Assembly: GCA_050789255.1 (NCBI GenBank) | Contig: JBOZRQ010000017.1 | Coordinates: 85,371 to 149,370, forward strand | Length of the DNA stretch: 64,000 nucleotides | Source: JBOZRQ01 sp050789255 | GTDB taxonomy: Bacteria; Bacillota; Sulfobacillia; Symbiobacteriales; Symbiobacteriaceae | Direction of reading: 5' to 3' | Part shown: piece by piece, positions 1 to 8,600 of the stretch | Layout of the letters: every line of letters starts with the position of its first letter | Numbering within the stretch: the first letter of the stretch is position 1 | Made by a program: the position numbers and the translations under genes | Notes under the pieces: model-generated | Databases searched by the model: none | Seen by the model: only the letters and a program-made list of their open reading frames with translations | Told to the model about the DNA's origin: nothing

Positions 1-2
1 TG

Positions 3-461
3 AAGCAGCGGCTCGGGATCGCACAGGCGCTCCTGGGGGACCCGGCCCTGCTCGTAGTCGATGAGCCGACCGCGGGGCTCGACCCCGAGGAGCGAATTCG
101 CTTCCGGAACCTCCTGGCCAGGCTGGCCGGGGAGCGCACGGTCCTGCTCTCCACGCACATCGTCGGCGACGTGGAGGCAAACTGCACGGCTCTGGCGGTG
201 CTCCGGCAGGGTCGGCTGGCCTTCCAGGGCGCCCCCCAGGAGTTGATGGAGGCCGCCCGCGGGAAGGTCTGGCTCCTCGAGGTCAACCAGGAGCAGTGGA
301 GCGACCTTGAGCAGCACCTGCGGGTGATCTCCACCAGGCAGGTCGGGCGCCAGGTGCAGCTGCGGGTGTTGGCGGACGAGAACCCCATGGGGTTGGGCTC
401 GCCTGCAGAGCCGGGCCTGGAGGACGGCTACCTGGCGATCATGGGTGGCAGCCATGGGTAA
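3..461 (+). CDS. ABC transporter ATP-binding protein (5' truncated by window edge)
   Basis: Only the C-terminal part of a cytosolic ABC ATPase is present; the Walker A region lies outside the window. The reading frame opens with KQRLGIAQALLGDPALL (post-signature helix), then Walker B (LVVDEPTAGLDP) and the H-loop (LLSTHIVGDVE), followed by a 90-residue tail typical of ABC-2 export ATPases. Its 3' end overlaps the following permease gene by 17 bases, so the two are almost certainly co-transcribed and form one transporter. The substrate is unknown. A second full-length ABC ATPase sits at the end of the same cluster (4543-5391). Confidence 0.93.
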   Translation, partial: KQRLGIAQALLGDPALLVVDEPTAGLDPEERIRFRNLLARLAGERTVLLSTHIVGDVEANCTALAVLRQGRLAFQGAPQELMEAARGKVWLLEVNQEQWSDLEQHLRVISTRQVGRQVQLRVLADENPMGLGSPAEPGLEDGYLAIMGGSHG

Positions 462-2487
462 CGCCTTGCGCCGCTTGGCCGGCGCCTACCGGATGGAGCT
501 GCGCCTGCTCTGCCTGCACTGGTCGTACCCCGTGCTGCACCTGCTCTGGGTCGGCCTGCTGATCTACATGATGCAGGGCCTCACGTTCCTCACTGCGGGC
601 ATGGCCCTCGAACACGATCTGGGCTCCGTCGCCATGTCCTTGCTGCCCTTGATCGCCATGTTTGTGGCTGGCGCCAGCGCCTCACGGAGCCTGCGCCTCC
701 GGTTTGCCGCCATTGAAGATGTCCTGCCGATCGGGGCGGAGATCTGGGTGGGCCGCTGGCTGGCGGTCCTCACCGGGCTGGCGGGCGCCCTGCTCGCTCC
801 GCTCGGCATCGCTGCCTCCATCGGCCCGGGGCACTCCTTTGTGACCTATGCGCCCAGCTTTGCGCTGGAGTGCTTTCTCGGCATGGCCTTCGCTGCCAGC
901 ATCGGCTGGTGGGTCACCATCGCCCTCGGTGGCCGCAGGCTGGTCTATCCCCTCATGGCGTTGCTCTGGTTCGCCCTGATGGCCGCGCCAAGTCTCCTGT
1001 CAGGGCTCACGCCCGGGTTTCAACTCTTCCGATTCATGGAGAGGGTGCCCGGGCCGGTCTCCGAGGTGTGGGGCCGGCTGGCGCTGGGTTCGCTGCCCCG
1101 CTGGTTTTCGGTGACCTATGCCGGAGCGGTGCTGATGATGATGGGCCTCGCCGCCTGGCGGCTCCAGGTGGGCCGCACACGGCGCCGTCAGGGGACGGTC
1201 CTCGCTGTCGGGCTGGCGGGTCTGGCCATCACCCTGGTAGGGGGCGGAGGCTACTTTTCGGTGCTGGGCGGCTGGGCGGCGACAGCCCGTGCCGATGAAG
1301 CCCACCATCTGGCGACGGTGGGAAAGGTGAAGCCCGCTGGGGAACAGGCGGAGTTCATTGAGGCCTACGACCTCACCGCGGACCTGAGCGACCCGTCCTC
1401 GCCCCGGTTCACCGCCAGCCTGACGGTTCGCAACCGCCTGGACCGCCCCGTCTCGGAGCTTACCTTTACCCTCAACCGGCGGTTCCAGGTCACGGGGGAG
1501 AACCTCTCCCGTGACGCCGACTACGTAACGGTCAAACTTCCACAGCCCTTACCGTCCGGGGAAGCCACCGGCGTGAAGATCGAGTACGGTGGGCCGCTCT
1601 GGATGATCAAGGGGAGCGGCACGTTTCCGAGCGTCGCCTCCTTCACGGCGCCAGGCGGGGTTCGCCTCGTCCCCGGGTCCGGCTGGTATCCGCTGGGGGG
1701 CCGGGTCTGGTATGGCGACTTTGCGGTCGTCTCACCGCCCTTTACCCGGGGGAGCGAGAATCTGACGCACCCGCCGGCCTCCTTCCGGCTGAAGGTAGCG
1801 GCCCCGCCCGGCTTCGGCGTCACCTCGAACCTTCCTCGGTCGGGCCCATCCGAGTTCGGCGCCCGGGCTGCCACCTGGGCCATGCTGATGGCCTCTCCCG
1901 AATTGGCAAGCAGCCAGCTGGGGAAGGTGCTTGTGACCTCCGCCCGCACAGAACTGCCGAGGGTGATGCCGCTGGCCCCGCGCTTCGAGAAGGCGGCGGA
2001 GTTCCTGCTTCGCTACTTCCCGGGGCAGCAGGTCGCCGGCATTCATCTGATGGCCCTTGACACCGGCGACGGGGTTCCCGAGTCGACCCCGCCCGCAGAC
2101 GGGTACCTGGTGGTCTCCCATTCCTGGCGCAGCGTGATCGGCAATACGGGCGACCGCTACCGGGGCTACTTCGAGGTCGGGCGCCCCCTGGTGCGGGACC
2201 TCTGGGCACAGGCCGGCGGCGACGTGAACTGGCTGGTGGTCGAAGGGGTCGGCCGCTACCTCTGGCAGGTCTACACCAAGGATGACCCCGGAGAGGTGCC
2301 CAGCCTGATGACCCTCTGGGGAGGCAAGGAGGCGGAGATCGCCAAAGCGCTGGCTCAGGTTCACGCCGAGCAGGGCGAAGCCGGGCTGATCACCACGCTG
2401 GAGAGGCTCCGCAAGACCGAAGCTGAGTTGATCCAGGTCCCAGGGGCCAAGGTGGCCGACTGGGTGAAGGGGGCGTACCGCCCGTGA
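445..2487 (+). CDS. ABC-2 type permease fused to inactive M1-peptidase-like region
   Basis: Membrane protein of 680 aa. The first 270 or so residues contain about six hydrophobic segments of an ABC-2 permease. Residues from about 300 to 680 are extracytoplasmic and resemble the beta-sandwich plus catalytic-like domain of M1 aminopeptidases. At the position of the HExxH zinc motif the sequence reads VVSHSWRSVIG (near residue 557), so the zinc ligands and the catalytic glutamate are missing and peptidase activity is unlikely. The start is GTG at 445, with ATG at 454 as alternative; both overlap the upstream ATPase gene. The partner ATPase is encoded by 3-461. The M1 resemblance is from overall pattern, not alignment. 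Confidence 0.75.
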   Translation: MAAMGNALRRLAGAYRMELRLLCLHWSYPVLHLLWVGLLIYMMQGLTFLTAGMALEHDLGSVAMSLLPLIAMFVAGASASRSLRLRFAAIEDVLPIGAEIWVGRWLAVLTGLAGALLAPLGIAASIGPGHSFVTYAPSFALECFLGMAFAASIGWWVTIALGGRRLVYPLMALLWFALMAAPSLLSGLTPGFQLFRFMERVPGPVSEVWGRLALGSLPRWFSVTYAGAVLMMMGLAAWRLQVGRTRRRQGTVLAVGLAGLAITLVGGGGYFSVLGGWAATARADEAHHLATVGKVKPAGEQAEFIEAYDLTADLSDPSSPRFTASLTVRNRLDRPVSELTFTLNRRFQVTGENLSRDADYVTVKLPQPLPSGEATGVKIEYGGPLWMIKGSGTFPSVASFTAPGGVRLVPGSGWYPLGGRVWYGDFAVVSPPFTRGSENLTHPPASFRLKVAAPPGFGVTSNLPRSGPSEFGARAATWAMLMASPELASSQLGKVLVTSARTELPRVMPLAPRFEKAAEFLLRYFPGQQVAGIHLMALDTGDGVPESTPPADGYLVVSHSWRSVIGNTGDRYRGYFEVGRPLVRDLWAQAGGDVNWLVVEGVGRYLWQVYTKDDPGEVPSLMTLWGGKEAEIAKALAQVHAEQGEAGLITTLERLRKTEAELIQVPGAKVADWVKGAYRP

Positions 2488-3137
2488 GGAGCCGAGGGGA
2501 ACTCTATTATGAGCTGAGAATCACCTTCGGGCTCACCTCGCTGTTGCCCCTGTTGTGCTTTCCGCTGTACGCTTTACTTTACTGGTACCTGTGGACCCAC
2601 GGCGGGCGCCCGGACCCCCGGGTCCTGCTGAAGGGCTTTGAGGGAGCGCTGCCAGCCCTCGCAGCTGTGGCTGCAGCACACCTCATGACCGTGGAGCGGG
2701 AGGCGGGCTTTGCTGAGCTGCGGAGCACCTATCCAGAGAACCGCTGGCGCATGCCGCTGATCCGGACTGCCACGGCGGCTGCCCTGAGCCTGGGCGCCGC
2801 CGCCCTGGGCGCCTTGCTCTTCCGGCTGGCCATGGGGCCCTGGAGCCTGATCGAGCTCGCCCTGCCCGGCGCCGCCCCGACCCTCTTTCTGACCGGCCTG
2901 GCGCTGCTGGCCGGGAACCTGTCGGGCAGCTACTGGGTGGGCGCTGGCAGCGCCATGGGCTGGTGGCTCTTTGACCTGATCTTCCGCGGCAGCTTTACGA
3001 CCTGGATCTTTCTCTTCGCCCGGCTCTACCCGCCGGCCGATGTGGACTACGGTACCAACCGCTGGCTGCTGACCGGCCTGGGAGTTGGGCTGCATCTGAT
3101 CAATCTCTACGTGGGCGCCCGCAGCGGCACCCGCTGA
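2484..3137 (+). CDS. Membrane protein, probable ABC-2 transporter subunit
   Basis: Protein of 217 aa with about five to six hydrophobic segments: one near residues 10-30, then pairs at about 60-75, 90-115, 125-150, 155-180 and 195-210. No soluble domain or catalytic motif was seen. The GTG start at 2484 overlaps the stop of the upstream permease by four bases, which implies translational coupling. Its place between a permease and an ECF sigma factor gene suggests it is a second membrane subunit of the same transporter; that is inference. Confidence 0.75.
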   Translation: MRSRGELYYELRITFGLTSLLPLLCFPLYALLYWYLWTHGGRPDPRVLLKGFEGALPALAAVAAAHLMTVEREAGFAELRSTYPENRWRMPLIRTATAAALSLGAAALGALLFRLAMGPWSLIELALPGAAPTLFLTGLALLAGNLSGSYWVGAGSAMGWWLFDLIFRGSFTTWIFLFARLYPPADVDYGTNRWLLTGLGVGLHLINLYVGARSGTR

Positions 3138-3156
3138 GCCGAAACGAGGGCTGCAC

Positions 3157-3741
3157 GTGGTCTCCGACGAGGAACTCTACAAACGCACGGTCGGCGGGGA
3201 CGAGGGCGCCCTGGAGGCGCTGGTTCACCGCTACCACAGCCCCCTGCTGGGCTTTCTCTACCGCCAGACCGGCGACCGGCACCTGGCGGAGGATCTGATC
3301 CAGGAGACCTTTGCACGGCTGCTGACCTATCAGGGGGAGGCGCCCAGGCGGTTCAAGTCCTGGGCCTTCGCCGTGGCGAGCAACATCTGCCACGACCACT
3401 ATCGCCGGGCCAGCAGCCGCAGGGAGCTGCCGGACGCCCTGGAGTCCTGGGGCGAGGAGCGGGTCGCGGGCAGCGCCCCGCCCGCCGATGAGCTCCTTCT
3501 GCGAGATGCGGACCGGCAGGAGGTGGTGGCGGCCCTGCAGGCGCTCTCGCCCTCCCACCGGGAGGTCCTCGTGCTGCGCTTCTATCACGAGATGAGCATG
3601 GACGAGATCGCCGAGGTGACTGGCGCTCCGCTGGGCACCGTCAAGAGCCGGAACTACCACGCCCTGCGGCAGATGAAGCTTTACCTGGAGGGAGGGGATC
3701 AGCATGAGAAGGCCGGATCTGGCAGCCGGGCTCACCGATGA
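3157..3741 (+). CDS. ECF-type RNA polymerase sigma factor
   Basis: Protein of 194 aa with the two-domain layout of group 4 sigma factors. Region 2 spans residues 1-80, including the core-binding and -10 recognition stretch (AEDLIQETFARLLTYQG). Region 4 spans about 130-185, with the helix-turn-helix MDEIAEVTGAPLGTVKSRNYHAL. GTG start. The downstream gene overlaps its 3' end by 38 bases, in the position usual for an anti-sigma factor. It probably directs transcription of this transporter cluster, but the cluster promoter lies outside the window. Confidence 0.93.
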   Translation: MVSDEELYKRTVGGDEGALEALVHRYHSPLLGFLYRQTGDRHLAEDLIQETFARLLTYQGEAPRRFKSWAFAVASNICHDHYRRASSRRELPDALESWGEERVAGSAPPADELLLRDADRQEVVAALQALSPSHREVLVLRFYHEMSMDEIAEVTGAPLGTVKSRNYHALRQMKLYLEGGDQHEKAGSGSRAHR

Positions 3742-4552
3742 GCAGAAGCATGAGCTGGGCGACCTGAGCGCCATTGGCGAGGCGATGGCCCGCTATGTGG
3801 CGCCCGAGCCCTCGGCGGCTGACACCGCCCGGCTGATCGGCCGCCTGCGCCCGCTGACGGAGCAAGCGGTTCCTGAGCCCTTACCCCTGCCGCCGGCCCG
3901 GGTCGGATGGCTCCGGCTGGTGGCGGCCCAGGTGGCCGTCCTGGAGCCCGGCTTCCTGTGGGCCACCGCCCTCCTGCTGGGGCTTGGCGTGACCGTCGCC
4001 TTCGGGGTGAAGGGATCACTCTTGGTACCGTTCCTGCTGGCCTCGCCGGTCTTCGCGGCGGCGGGCGTCGCCTATCTGTTCCGGCCGCAGGCCCGGAGCC
4101 TCTGGGAGCTGGAGCTGGCCTCGCCCGCACATCCCCTGGAGTTGCTCTACGCCCGGCTGGGGCTGGTCTCGGCGGCCAACCTGGCCCTGGTGCTGGTCCT
4201 GCTGGCGGGACTGTGGCTCCAGGAGCCGCGCCTGGTGCTCTGGCGGCTGGCGGTCACCTGGCTCGGCCCGATGGTCGGCCTCTCGGGGCTGGCCCTGTAC
4301 GGATCCGTTCGGTTCGGGGCGGTGCCGGGGGTGATCTTGCCGATGGGCCTGTGGGCATGCCTGGTCACCTTCTTCTCGCAGATCGCCGCCCGGCAGTCCA
4401 TCTCCCTGTTGGAGCGGCTTGACGTGGCGCTCCCTGCGGCCAGCGAATCCAACACCGTTCTGTTCGTCTCGGCTGCGGCTCTGCTGCTGGGCGTATGGCT
4501 GCTCCGCAAGGGGAGCCGCATCGCAGTTGGGGGAATCCTGCCGTGGAGCTGA
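3704..4552 (+). CDS. Multi-pass membrane protein, candidate anti-sigma factor
   Basis: Protein of 282 aa. Residues 1-60 are charged and cytosolic, followed by about six hydrophobic segments. It starts inside the sigma factor gene (ATG at 3704, preceded by GGAGGGGATCAGC), the arrangement found for ECF sigma/anti-sigma pairs. The zinc-binding HxxxCxxC motif of ZAS-type anti-sigma factors is absent from the N-terminal part, so the anti-sigma role rests on position only. Alternatively it is a third membrane subunit paired with the ATPase encoded immediately downstream. Confidence 0.7.
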   Translation: MRRPDLAAGLTDEQKHELGDLSAIGEAMARYVAPEPSAADTARLIGRLRPLTEQAVPEPLPLPPARVGWLRLVAAQVAVLEPGFLWATALLLGLGVTVAFGVKGSLLVPFLLASPVFAAAGVAYLFRPQARSLWELELASPAHPLELLYARLGLVSAANLALVLVLLAGLWLQEPRLVLWRLAVTWLGPMVGLSGLALYGSVRFGAVPGVILPMGLWACLVTFFSQIAARQSISLLERLDVALPAASESNTVLFVSAAALLLGVWLLRKGSRIAVGGILPWS

Positions 4553-5391
4553 CCGTCCGCAGCCTGTTCAGGGATTACGGCTCTGCGTCCGCCCTCCGCG
4601 GGGTCAGCTTTCGGGCCGGACCGGGGGTGCACGCACTGCTTGGGGCCAACGGCGCCGGGAAGTCGACCCTGCTGCGGCTGCTGGCTGGTATCGCAGCGCC
4701 CGATGCCGGTGAGATCGCCTTCGGCGGCCACGGCTACACCACCCACGGACGGCAAATCCGGGCGGTGACGGGCTACGTGCCCCAGGAGCTGGATCTGCCG
4801 GGGCACATGACCCCGCGCACGCTCCTGCAATACATGGCCGGACTCAAGGGAGTCCCGGTGGAGGGTGCGAATCTCGCTGATATGGGGCTGGAGGCCGAGG
4901 CGGATACGCCCTTGTCACGCCTGTCGGGCGGCCAGGTGCGGCGGGTCGCCATCGCGCAGGCGCTCCTGGGCGAACCCCGCCTGCTGCTGCTGGACGAGCC
5001 GACCGCCGGGCTCGACCCCGAGGAGCGGGAGCGGGTGCTCAGGGCGATCCGCCGGGGGGATCCCCGCCGGGTGGTGATCGTCAGCACCCACGTCCCCGCC
5101 GAGATGGAGAGCCTGGCGCGGCAGGTCCTCATCCTGCAGCGCGGGCAGGTGGGGTACGCCGGGTCGGTGGAGGCGCTGCTTCGGGCCACGGAGGGCTCGG
5201 TCCACGAGGCGATGGTGCCCACGGCTGATGTGGAGACGCTGATGAAGTGCTTCGTCGTCAGCCGGGTCAGCGCCGCGGGCGACTGCTCCCTGCTGCGCTT
5301 CGTGGGATCACGGCCTGAAGGCCTTGCAACGCAAAGGGTGGCGCCAACCCTGGAGGATGCCTACCTGATTCACAGCCGCCGCGGGGCATAG
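4543..5391 (+). CDS. ABC transporter ATP-binding protein
   Basis: Complete ABC ATPase of about 282 aa: Walker A (GANGAGKSTLL), Q-loop (GYVPQELDLPG), signature (LSGGQVRR), Walker B (LLLLDEPTAGLDP) and H-loop (VIVSTHVP), then an 80-residue C-terminal extension common in drug or lantibiotic-immunity type ABC-2 ATPases. GTG at 4543 is chosen as start because it gives the canonical VELTVRSL first strand and overlaps the previous stop by 10 bases; an upstream ATG at 4495 would add 16 unlikely residues. Last gene of the ECF/ABC cluster. Confidence 0.9.
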   Translation: MELTVRSLFRDYGSASALRGVSFRAGPGVHALLGANGAGKSTLLRLLAGIAAPDAGEIAFGGHGYTTHGRQIRAVTGYVPQELDLPGHMTPRTLLQYMAGLKGVPVEGANLADMGLEAEADTPLSRLSGGQVRRVAIAQALLGEPRLLLLDEPTAGLDPEERERVLRAIRRGDPRRVVIVSTHVPAEMESLARQVLILQRGQVGYAGSVEALLRATEGSVHEAMVPTADVETLMKCFVVSRVSAAGDCSLLRFVGSRPEGLATQRVAPTLEDAYLIHSRRGA

Positions 5392-5451
5392 GCGGCGGGG
5401 ATAGTTCGTACACATCTGCCATGGCCTCATATCTGGGAGGAGGACTGGCAG

Positions 5452-5841
5452 ATGAACGGCGATTCCGGTGCGTCCCCGGCCTTTGATCTGCGGGCGGTGG
5501 GATCAGGCGCCCTCTGGGGCATCATTGCGATGTTGATTGCGAGCATCTTGCAGGGGTTGCTCGGCTTCCGCACCCCGCTGGCGGCCGGAACCGAGGAGAT
5601 CCTGGCCCTGATCTGGCAGGCGATCGGCGCCCTGCTGGCCGGCTTCTTGGCAGCACGTCGGGCGCCCGGCGCCGGCTGGCTGCACGGTGGGGCCGCCGGG
5701 CTCTCCCTGGTGCTGGCCCTGGCTGCCGTAAACGGCGTGGCCACAGCCCTGCCGGGGCTCGGCGCTCTGGCGAAGGCCGGCGGCATCGCCACCGGCGCCG
5801 GAGCGTTGGGAGGCATCGCTGGAGTCAACACGAGAAGCTGA
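5452..5841 (+). CDS. TIGR04086-like small membrane protein
   Basis: Protein of 129 aa with four hydrophobic segments (about residues 17-35, 48-66, 74-94 and 100-122) and a Gly/Ala-rich sequence that resembles the TIGR04086 (YrzE-like) family of spore-formers. ATG preceded by a strong ribosome site (GGGAGGAGG). It stands alone, bounded downstream by a terminator. Function is unknown in the family. Confidence 0.65.
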   Translation: MNGDSGASPAFDLRAVGSGALWGIIAMLIASILQGLLGFRTPLAAGTEEILALIWQAIGALLAGFLAARRAPGAGWLHGGAAGLSLVLALAAVNGVATALPGLGALAKAGGIATGAGALGGIAGVNTRS

Positions 5842-5854
5842 TTCCAACACGAAA

Positions 5855-5893
5855 GGGGGCCATCCGCACCGGCGGGTGGCCCCCTGGGTTGTT
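5855..5893 (+). terminator. Rho-independent terminator after TIGR04086-like gene
   Basis: 13-bp stem (GGGGGCCATCCGC with GCGGGTGGCCCCC, one G-T pair) and a four-base loop, followed by a T-rich stretch ending in TTGTTT. Confidence 0.75.
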
Positions 5894-5919
5894 TACCGAA
5901 ATCCCCATCTGGGTAAACT
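5891..5919 (+). promoter_or_regulatory. Candidate promoter with overlapping 7-bp inverted repeat
   Basis: TTTACC (5892-5897), 16-base spacer, TAAACT (5914-5919), upstream of the deacetylase-like gene. The two boxes coincide with the arms of an inverted repeat, GTTTACC / GGTAAAC (5891-5897 and 5912-5918), which could also be an operator. Confidence 0.35.
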
Positions 5920-5956
5920 CTCTGGCAAGAGTATCCGGATGAGGAGATGATTTACC

Positions 5957-7015
5957 GTGCTAAAGAGCATTCGTATCACCCTGGCGGCGGCAGCGATCCT
6001 GTTTCTGCTCCCCCTGGCCGCCCAGGCGATCCAGGGGGACCAGGCGAAGGGCGGCTCCCTGCGGGAGCGGATCATGGAGAAGGCGCTGCGCCGGGGAGAC
6101 CGGGGCGCCGCCGTCTCAGAGCTCCAGCAGATGCTGCGTGACAGCGGCTACGACCCGGGTCCCGTGGACGGCATCTTCGGCCCCCTGACTGAGGCTTCGG
6201 TCATGGCGGCCCAGGCAAAGCTGAACCTCGGACAGGACGGCCTCTTTGGCCGCCAGACCCTGGCGGCCCTCACAGCGACGCCAAGTCGACCCGCAGCCCA
6301 GGAGTCCCGAGACCCAGTGCAGGCCGTCCCGGCCCTGGTCTTCCACACATCGGACGGGACCGTGCTGGGTTCCGCCCCGGACACCCTGCCGGCCTCCGGG
6401 CCGAACGACCGGCGCCCGGGCGGCTCGGCGGGGCGTTTCGCCCTCACCTTCAACGGGGCCGTCAATCCCGACGTTCTCCCCAGACTCCTGGAGACCCTGG
6501 CTCGCCACAATATGACGGCGACCTTCTTCATTCAGGGCGACACGGCCATGAAGCGGCCCGAGCTGGTGGCACGCATCGCTGCGGCCGGCCATGAGATCGG
6601 CAACGGCGGCTTTGAGTCGATCGACATGAGCCGCCTGACCGGTCCGATGATGGAGGCCCAGCTCAGGCACACCCAGAAGCTGATCCAGGCGGCGACCGGG
6701 CAGACCCCGACCCATTTCCGTCCGCCCCTGGGGCGGGTCAGCGGCCTGCTGAGCCGGACCGCCGCCTCCATGAAGCTGACGCCCACCCTCTGGACCAACG
6801 TCACCGTGACAGACCCCGAGGAGAGCGACCCGACCGAGCTGGCAGCCCGCCTCACCGAGACCGTCTACCCCGGTGCGGTGATCATGCTCCACCAGGACCG
6901 GGAGAGCTCCGTGACCGCCCTGGATCGCTTTTTGGCGGACGCCCGCACGAAGGGGTACGTCAGCACGACAGTGTCGAATCTTGACGCGCAAGTCGTGGAG
7001 GCCCCTCGGGACTAG
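5957..7015 (+). CDS. Secreted peptidoglycan-binding protein with degenerate polysaccharide deacetylase domain
   Basis: Protein of 352 aa: signal peptide (residues 1-24, cleavage after AAQA), a PG_binding_1 domain (about 45-108, RGDRGAAVSELQQMLRDSG), a linker, then a NodB-fold domain (about 160-345). The metal-binding triad of this family is gone: the TFDDG motif reads TFNGA (N166, G167) and the NHxxSH motif reads NGGFES (G217, S221). The RPPLG motif and the late VIMLH motif remain. It is therefore probably a wall-binding protein without deacetylase activity. GTG start after GAGGAG; stand-alone gene. Confidence 0.88.
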   Translation: MLKSIRITLAAAAILFLLPLAAQAIQGDQAKGGSLRERIMEKALRRGDRGAAVSELQQMLRDSGYDPGPVDGIFGPLTEASVMAAQAKLNLGQDGLFGRQTLAALTATPSRPAAQESRDPVQAVPALVFHTSDGTVLGSAPDTLPASGPNDRRPGGSAGRFALTFNGAVNPDVLPRLLETLARHNMTATFFIQGDTAMKRPELVARIAAAGHEIGNGGFESIDMSRLTGPMMEAQLRHTQKLIQAATGQTPTHFRPPLGRVSGLLSRTAASMKLTPTLWTNVTVTDPEESDPTELAARLTETVYPGAVIMLHQDRESSVTALDRFLADARTKGYVSTTVSNLDAQVVEAPRD

Positions 7016-7115
7016 GGGAAGTTGTCGATGGAATCCCCCAGGACTGGGCAGGAGCGGAATGTATGTCAGTCAAAACATTCCAGTAGCACCAACCACCGTC
7101 TAAGAGGGGAAGCCT

Positions 7116-8324
7116 ATGACCCTACCTATCTCCAACCAGGGCCGCCGTAAGTTAGCCGGCGCCGCGCTGCGCCGGGCGCTGGCCGAACTGCCCTGGCAGC
7201 GGCGTCCGCCCGGCGGCTGGGCTGCGCTCCTGCTGTCGATCTGGGCGGGGCGCCTTGCCGCCGCAACCGAGCGGTGCCGGGGCCTGCTGGCGACCCAGCC
7301 CGATCGCTGGGACCTGGCAGCCCGCCTGGCGCTGCTCCTCCTGGCTACCGAGGGCGGGGCGCGGGAGGCGGCTGTGCACCTGCGCACAGCGATTAAGGCC
7401 GAACCGCTCTGCGCCCAGCTGCGCTACTGGCTGGCCGTAGCGCTGACCGACTCGCATGATTACGAGGGCGCCCTTGCCCAGCTGGAGGCCGGCCTTCGCT
7501 GCCGCCCTGACCTGGTCGACCTCTGGGAGGCCAAGGGCTCCATGCTGCTGGCGTTGGGTAGGCCCGCCGAGGCCTTGCCCTGCCTTGACGGCGCCCTGGC
7601 CGCCCGCAGTGCGAAGGGCGAGCTTTGGAACAGCCGCGGCCTCTGCCTGCAACACCTTGGGCGGCTCGAGCCAGCCCTGGTGGCCTTCCGCCAGGCGGCC
7701 AGGCTGCTGCCCGGCGACGGGGCGGTCTGGGCCAACCTGGGCCTCGTCCTGCAAAAGCTGGGCCAGTGGCAGGAAGGGCTCACCTGCCTGCGCCGTGCGC
7801 TGCAGCTCCGGCCGTCTGACCCCGTGCTGCTCAACAACGCCGGCCACGGGCTCATGGCGGCTGGTCGCCCTCAGGAGGCCATCCTCTCGTTCAGGCAGGC
7901 CCATGCGCTGGACCCGGGCTCGGCGGTCACGCTGGGCAACCTCGCCGCAGCCCTGGCCGGGGCAGGCCGGGCGGCCGAGGCGGCCGAGGCCCTTGAACAG
8001 GCGCTGCAGCTTACCCCCGGCGATACCACGCTGCTGAACAACCGCGGTCACATGCTCATGAAGGCGGGGCGCCACGCAGACGCCCTCGCCTGCTTTGAGG
8101 AAGCGATCAACCAAAGGGGGGAGGATGGAGCGCTGCTGTCGAATAAGGGCGCCTGTTTGTTCGCGATGGGCGAGTACGAGCACGCCCTTACGGTATACCG
8201 CCTAGCCGTGCTCCTGGAGCCACGAAACCGCGACCACCTCTGGGGCATGGGCGCCTGCTACGAGCGGCTCGGCCGGCCTGAGCAGGCCCTGCAGTGCTAC
8301 AACCAGGCCCTGCTGAGCGCCTGA
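7116..8324 (+). CDS. Tetratricopeptide repeat protein
   Basis: Protein of 402 aa made of about ten consecutive 34-residue TPR units. Typical A/B helix signatures recur (AVWANLGLVLQKLGQWQEGL, then LLNNAGHGLMAAGRPQEAI, then TLGNLAAALAGAGRAAEAA). No signal peptide or transmembrane segment, so it is a cytosolic scaffold. ATG after AGAGGGGAAG. Partner and function cannot be read from the sequence. Confidence 0.9.
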   Translation: MTLPISNQGRRKLAGAALRRALAELPWQRRPPGGWAALLLSIWAGRLAAATERCRGLLATQPDRWDLAARLALLLLATEGGAREAAVHLRTAIKAEPLCAQLRYWLAVALTDSHDYEGALAQLEAGLRCRPDLVDLWEAKGSMLLALGRPAEALPCLDGALAARSAKGELWNSRGLCLQHLGRLEPALVAFRQAARLLPGDGAVWANLGLVLQKLGQWQEGLTCLRRALQLRPSDPVLLNNAGHGLMAAGRPQEAILSFRQAHALDPGSAVTLGNLAAALAGAGRAAEAAEALEQALQLTPGDTTLLNNRGHMLMKAGRHADALACFEEAINQRGEDGALLSNKGACLFAMGEYEHALTVYRLAVLLEPRNRDHLWGMGACYERLGRPEQALQCYNQALLSA

Positions 8325-8331
8325 ACGCAGC

Positions 8332-8490
8332 TCAGTGGTGCCATCCCTCATGGGTCGGCGGCACCTGTGGCAACCTGGCTTCTGGCTGCCGACGATCGGC
8401 CTGGCCGGTCTTGTTCCGGTCGAAGTAGGCCGAAAGCCTCCCTGCCTCATAGGCCTCCCGGAGCAACTCACCTACCCGGTCTTCCGGCAT
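8332..8490 (-). CDS. Small hypothetical protein (52 aa)
   Basis: Short ORF on the minus strand, ATG at 8490, TGA at 8332. It has a well-placed ribosome site, GGAGG eight bases before the ATG. The product is charged: it begins MPEDRVGELLREAYEAGRLS and ends THEGWHH. It lies downstream of, and is co-oriented with, the SASP gene, separated from it by two hairpins. No family is recognised. The support is the ribosome site and the uninterrupted frame. Confidence 0.5.
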   Translation of the reverse strand: MPEDRVGELLREAYEAGRLSAYFDRNKTGQADRRQPEARLPQVPPTHEGWHH

Positions 8491-8521
8491 CTGGTTCACC
8501 TCCGTCCCCATAAGCGCGACG

Positions 8522-8554
8522 GCAGACCGGCAGGTTGTTCACAAGCCGGTCTGC
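8522..8554. repeat. Perfect 10-bp inverted repeat
   Basis: GCAGACCGGC and GCCGGTCTGC flank a 13-base loop between the SASP gene and the small minus-strand ORF. Neither strand has a T-tract after it, so it may be an RNA processing or stability hairpin or a weak terminator. Confidence 0.55.
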
Positions 8555-8564
8555 GGTATGTGAA

Positions 8565-8588
8565 CGACAGGTTGCACGCTGCCTGTCG
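8565..8588. repeat. 7-bp inverted repeat downstream of SASP gene
   Basis: CGACAGG / CCTGTCG with a 10-base loop, 13 bases past the stop of the SASP gene. Possible mRNA 3' hairpin. Confidence 0.45.
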
Positions 8589-8600
8589 AGTGGGGCGGTG

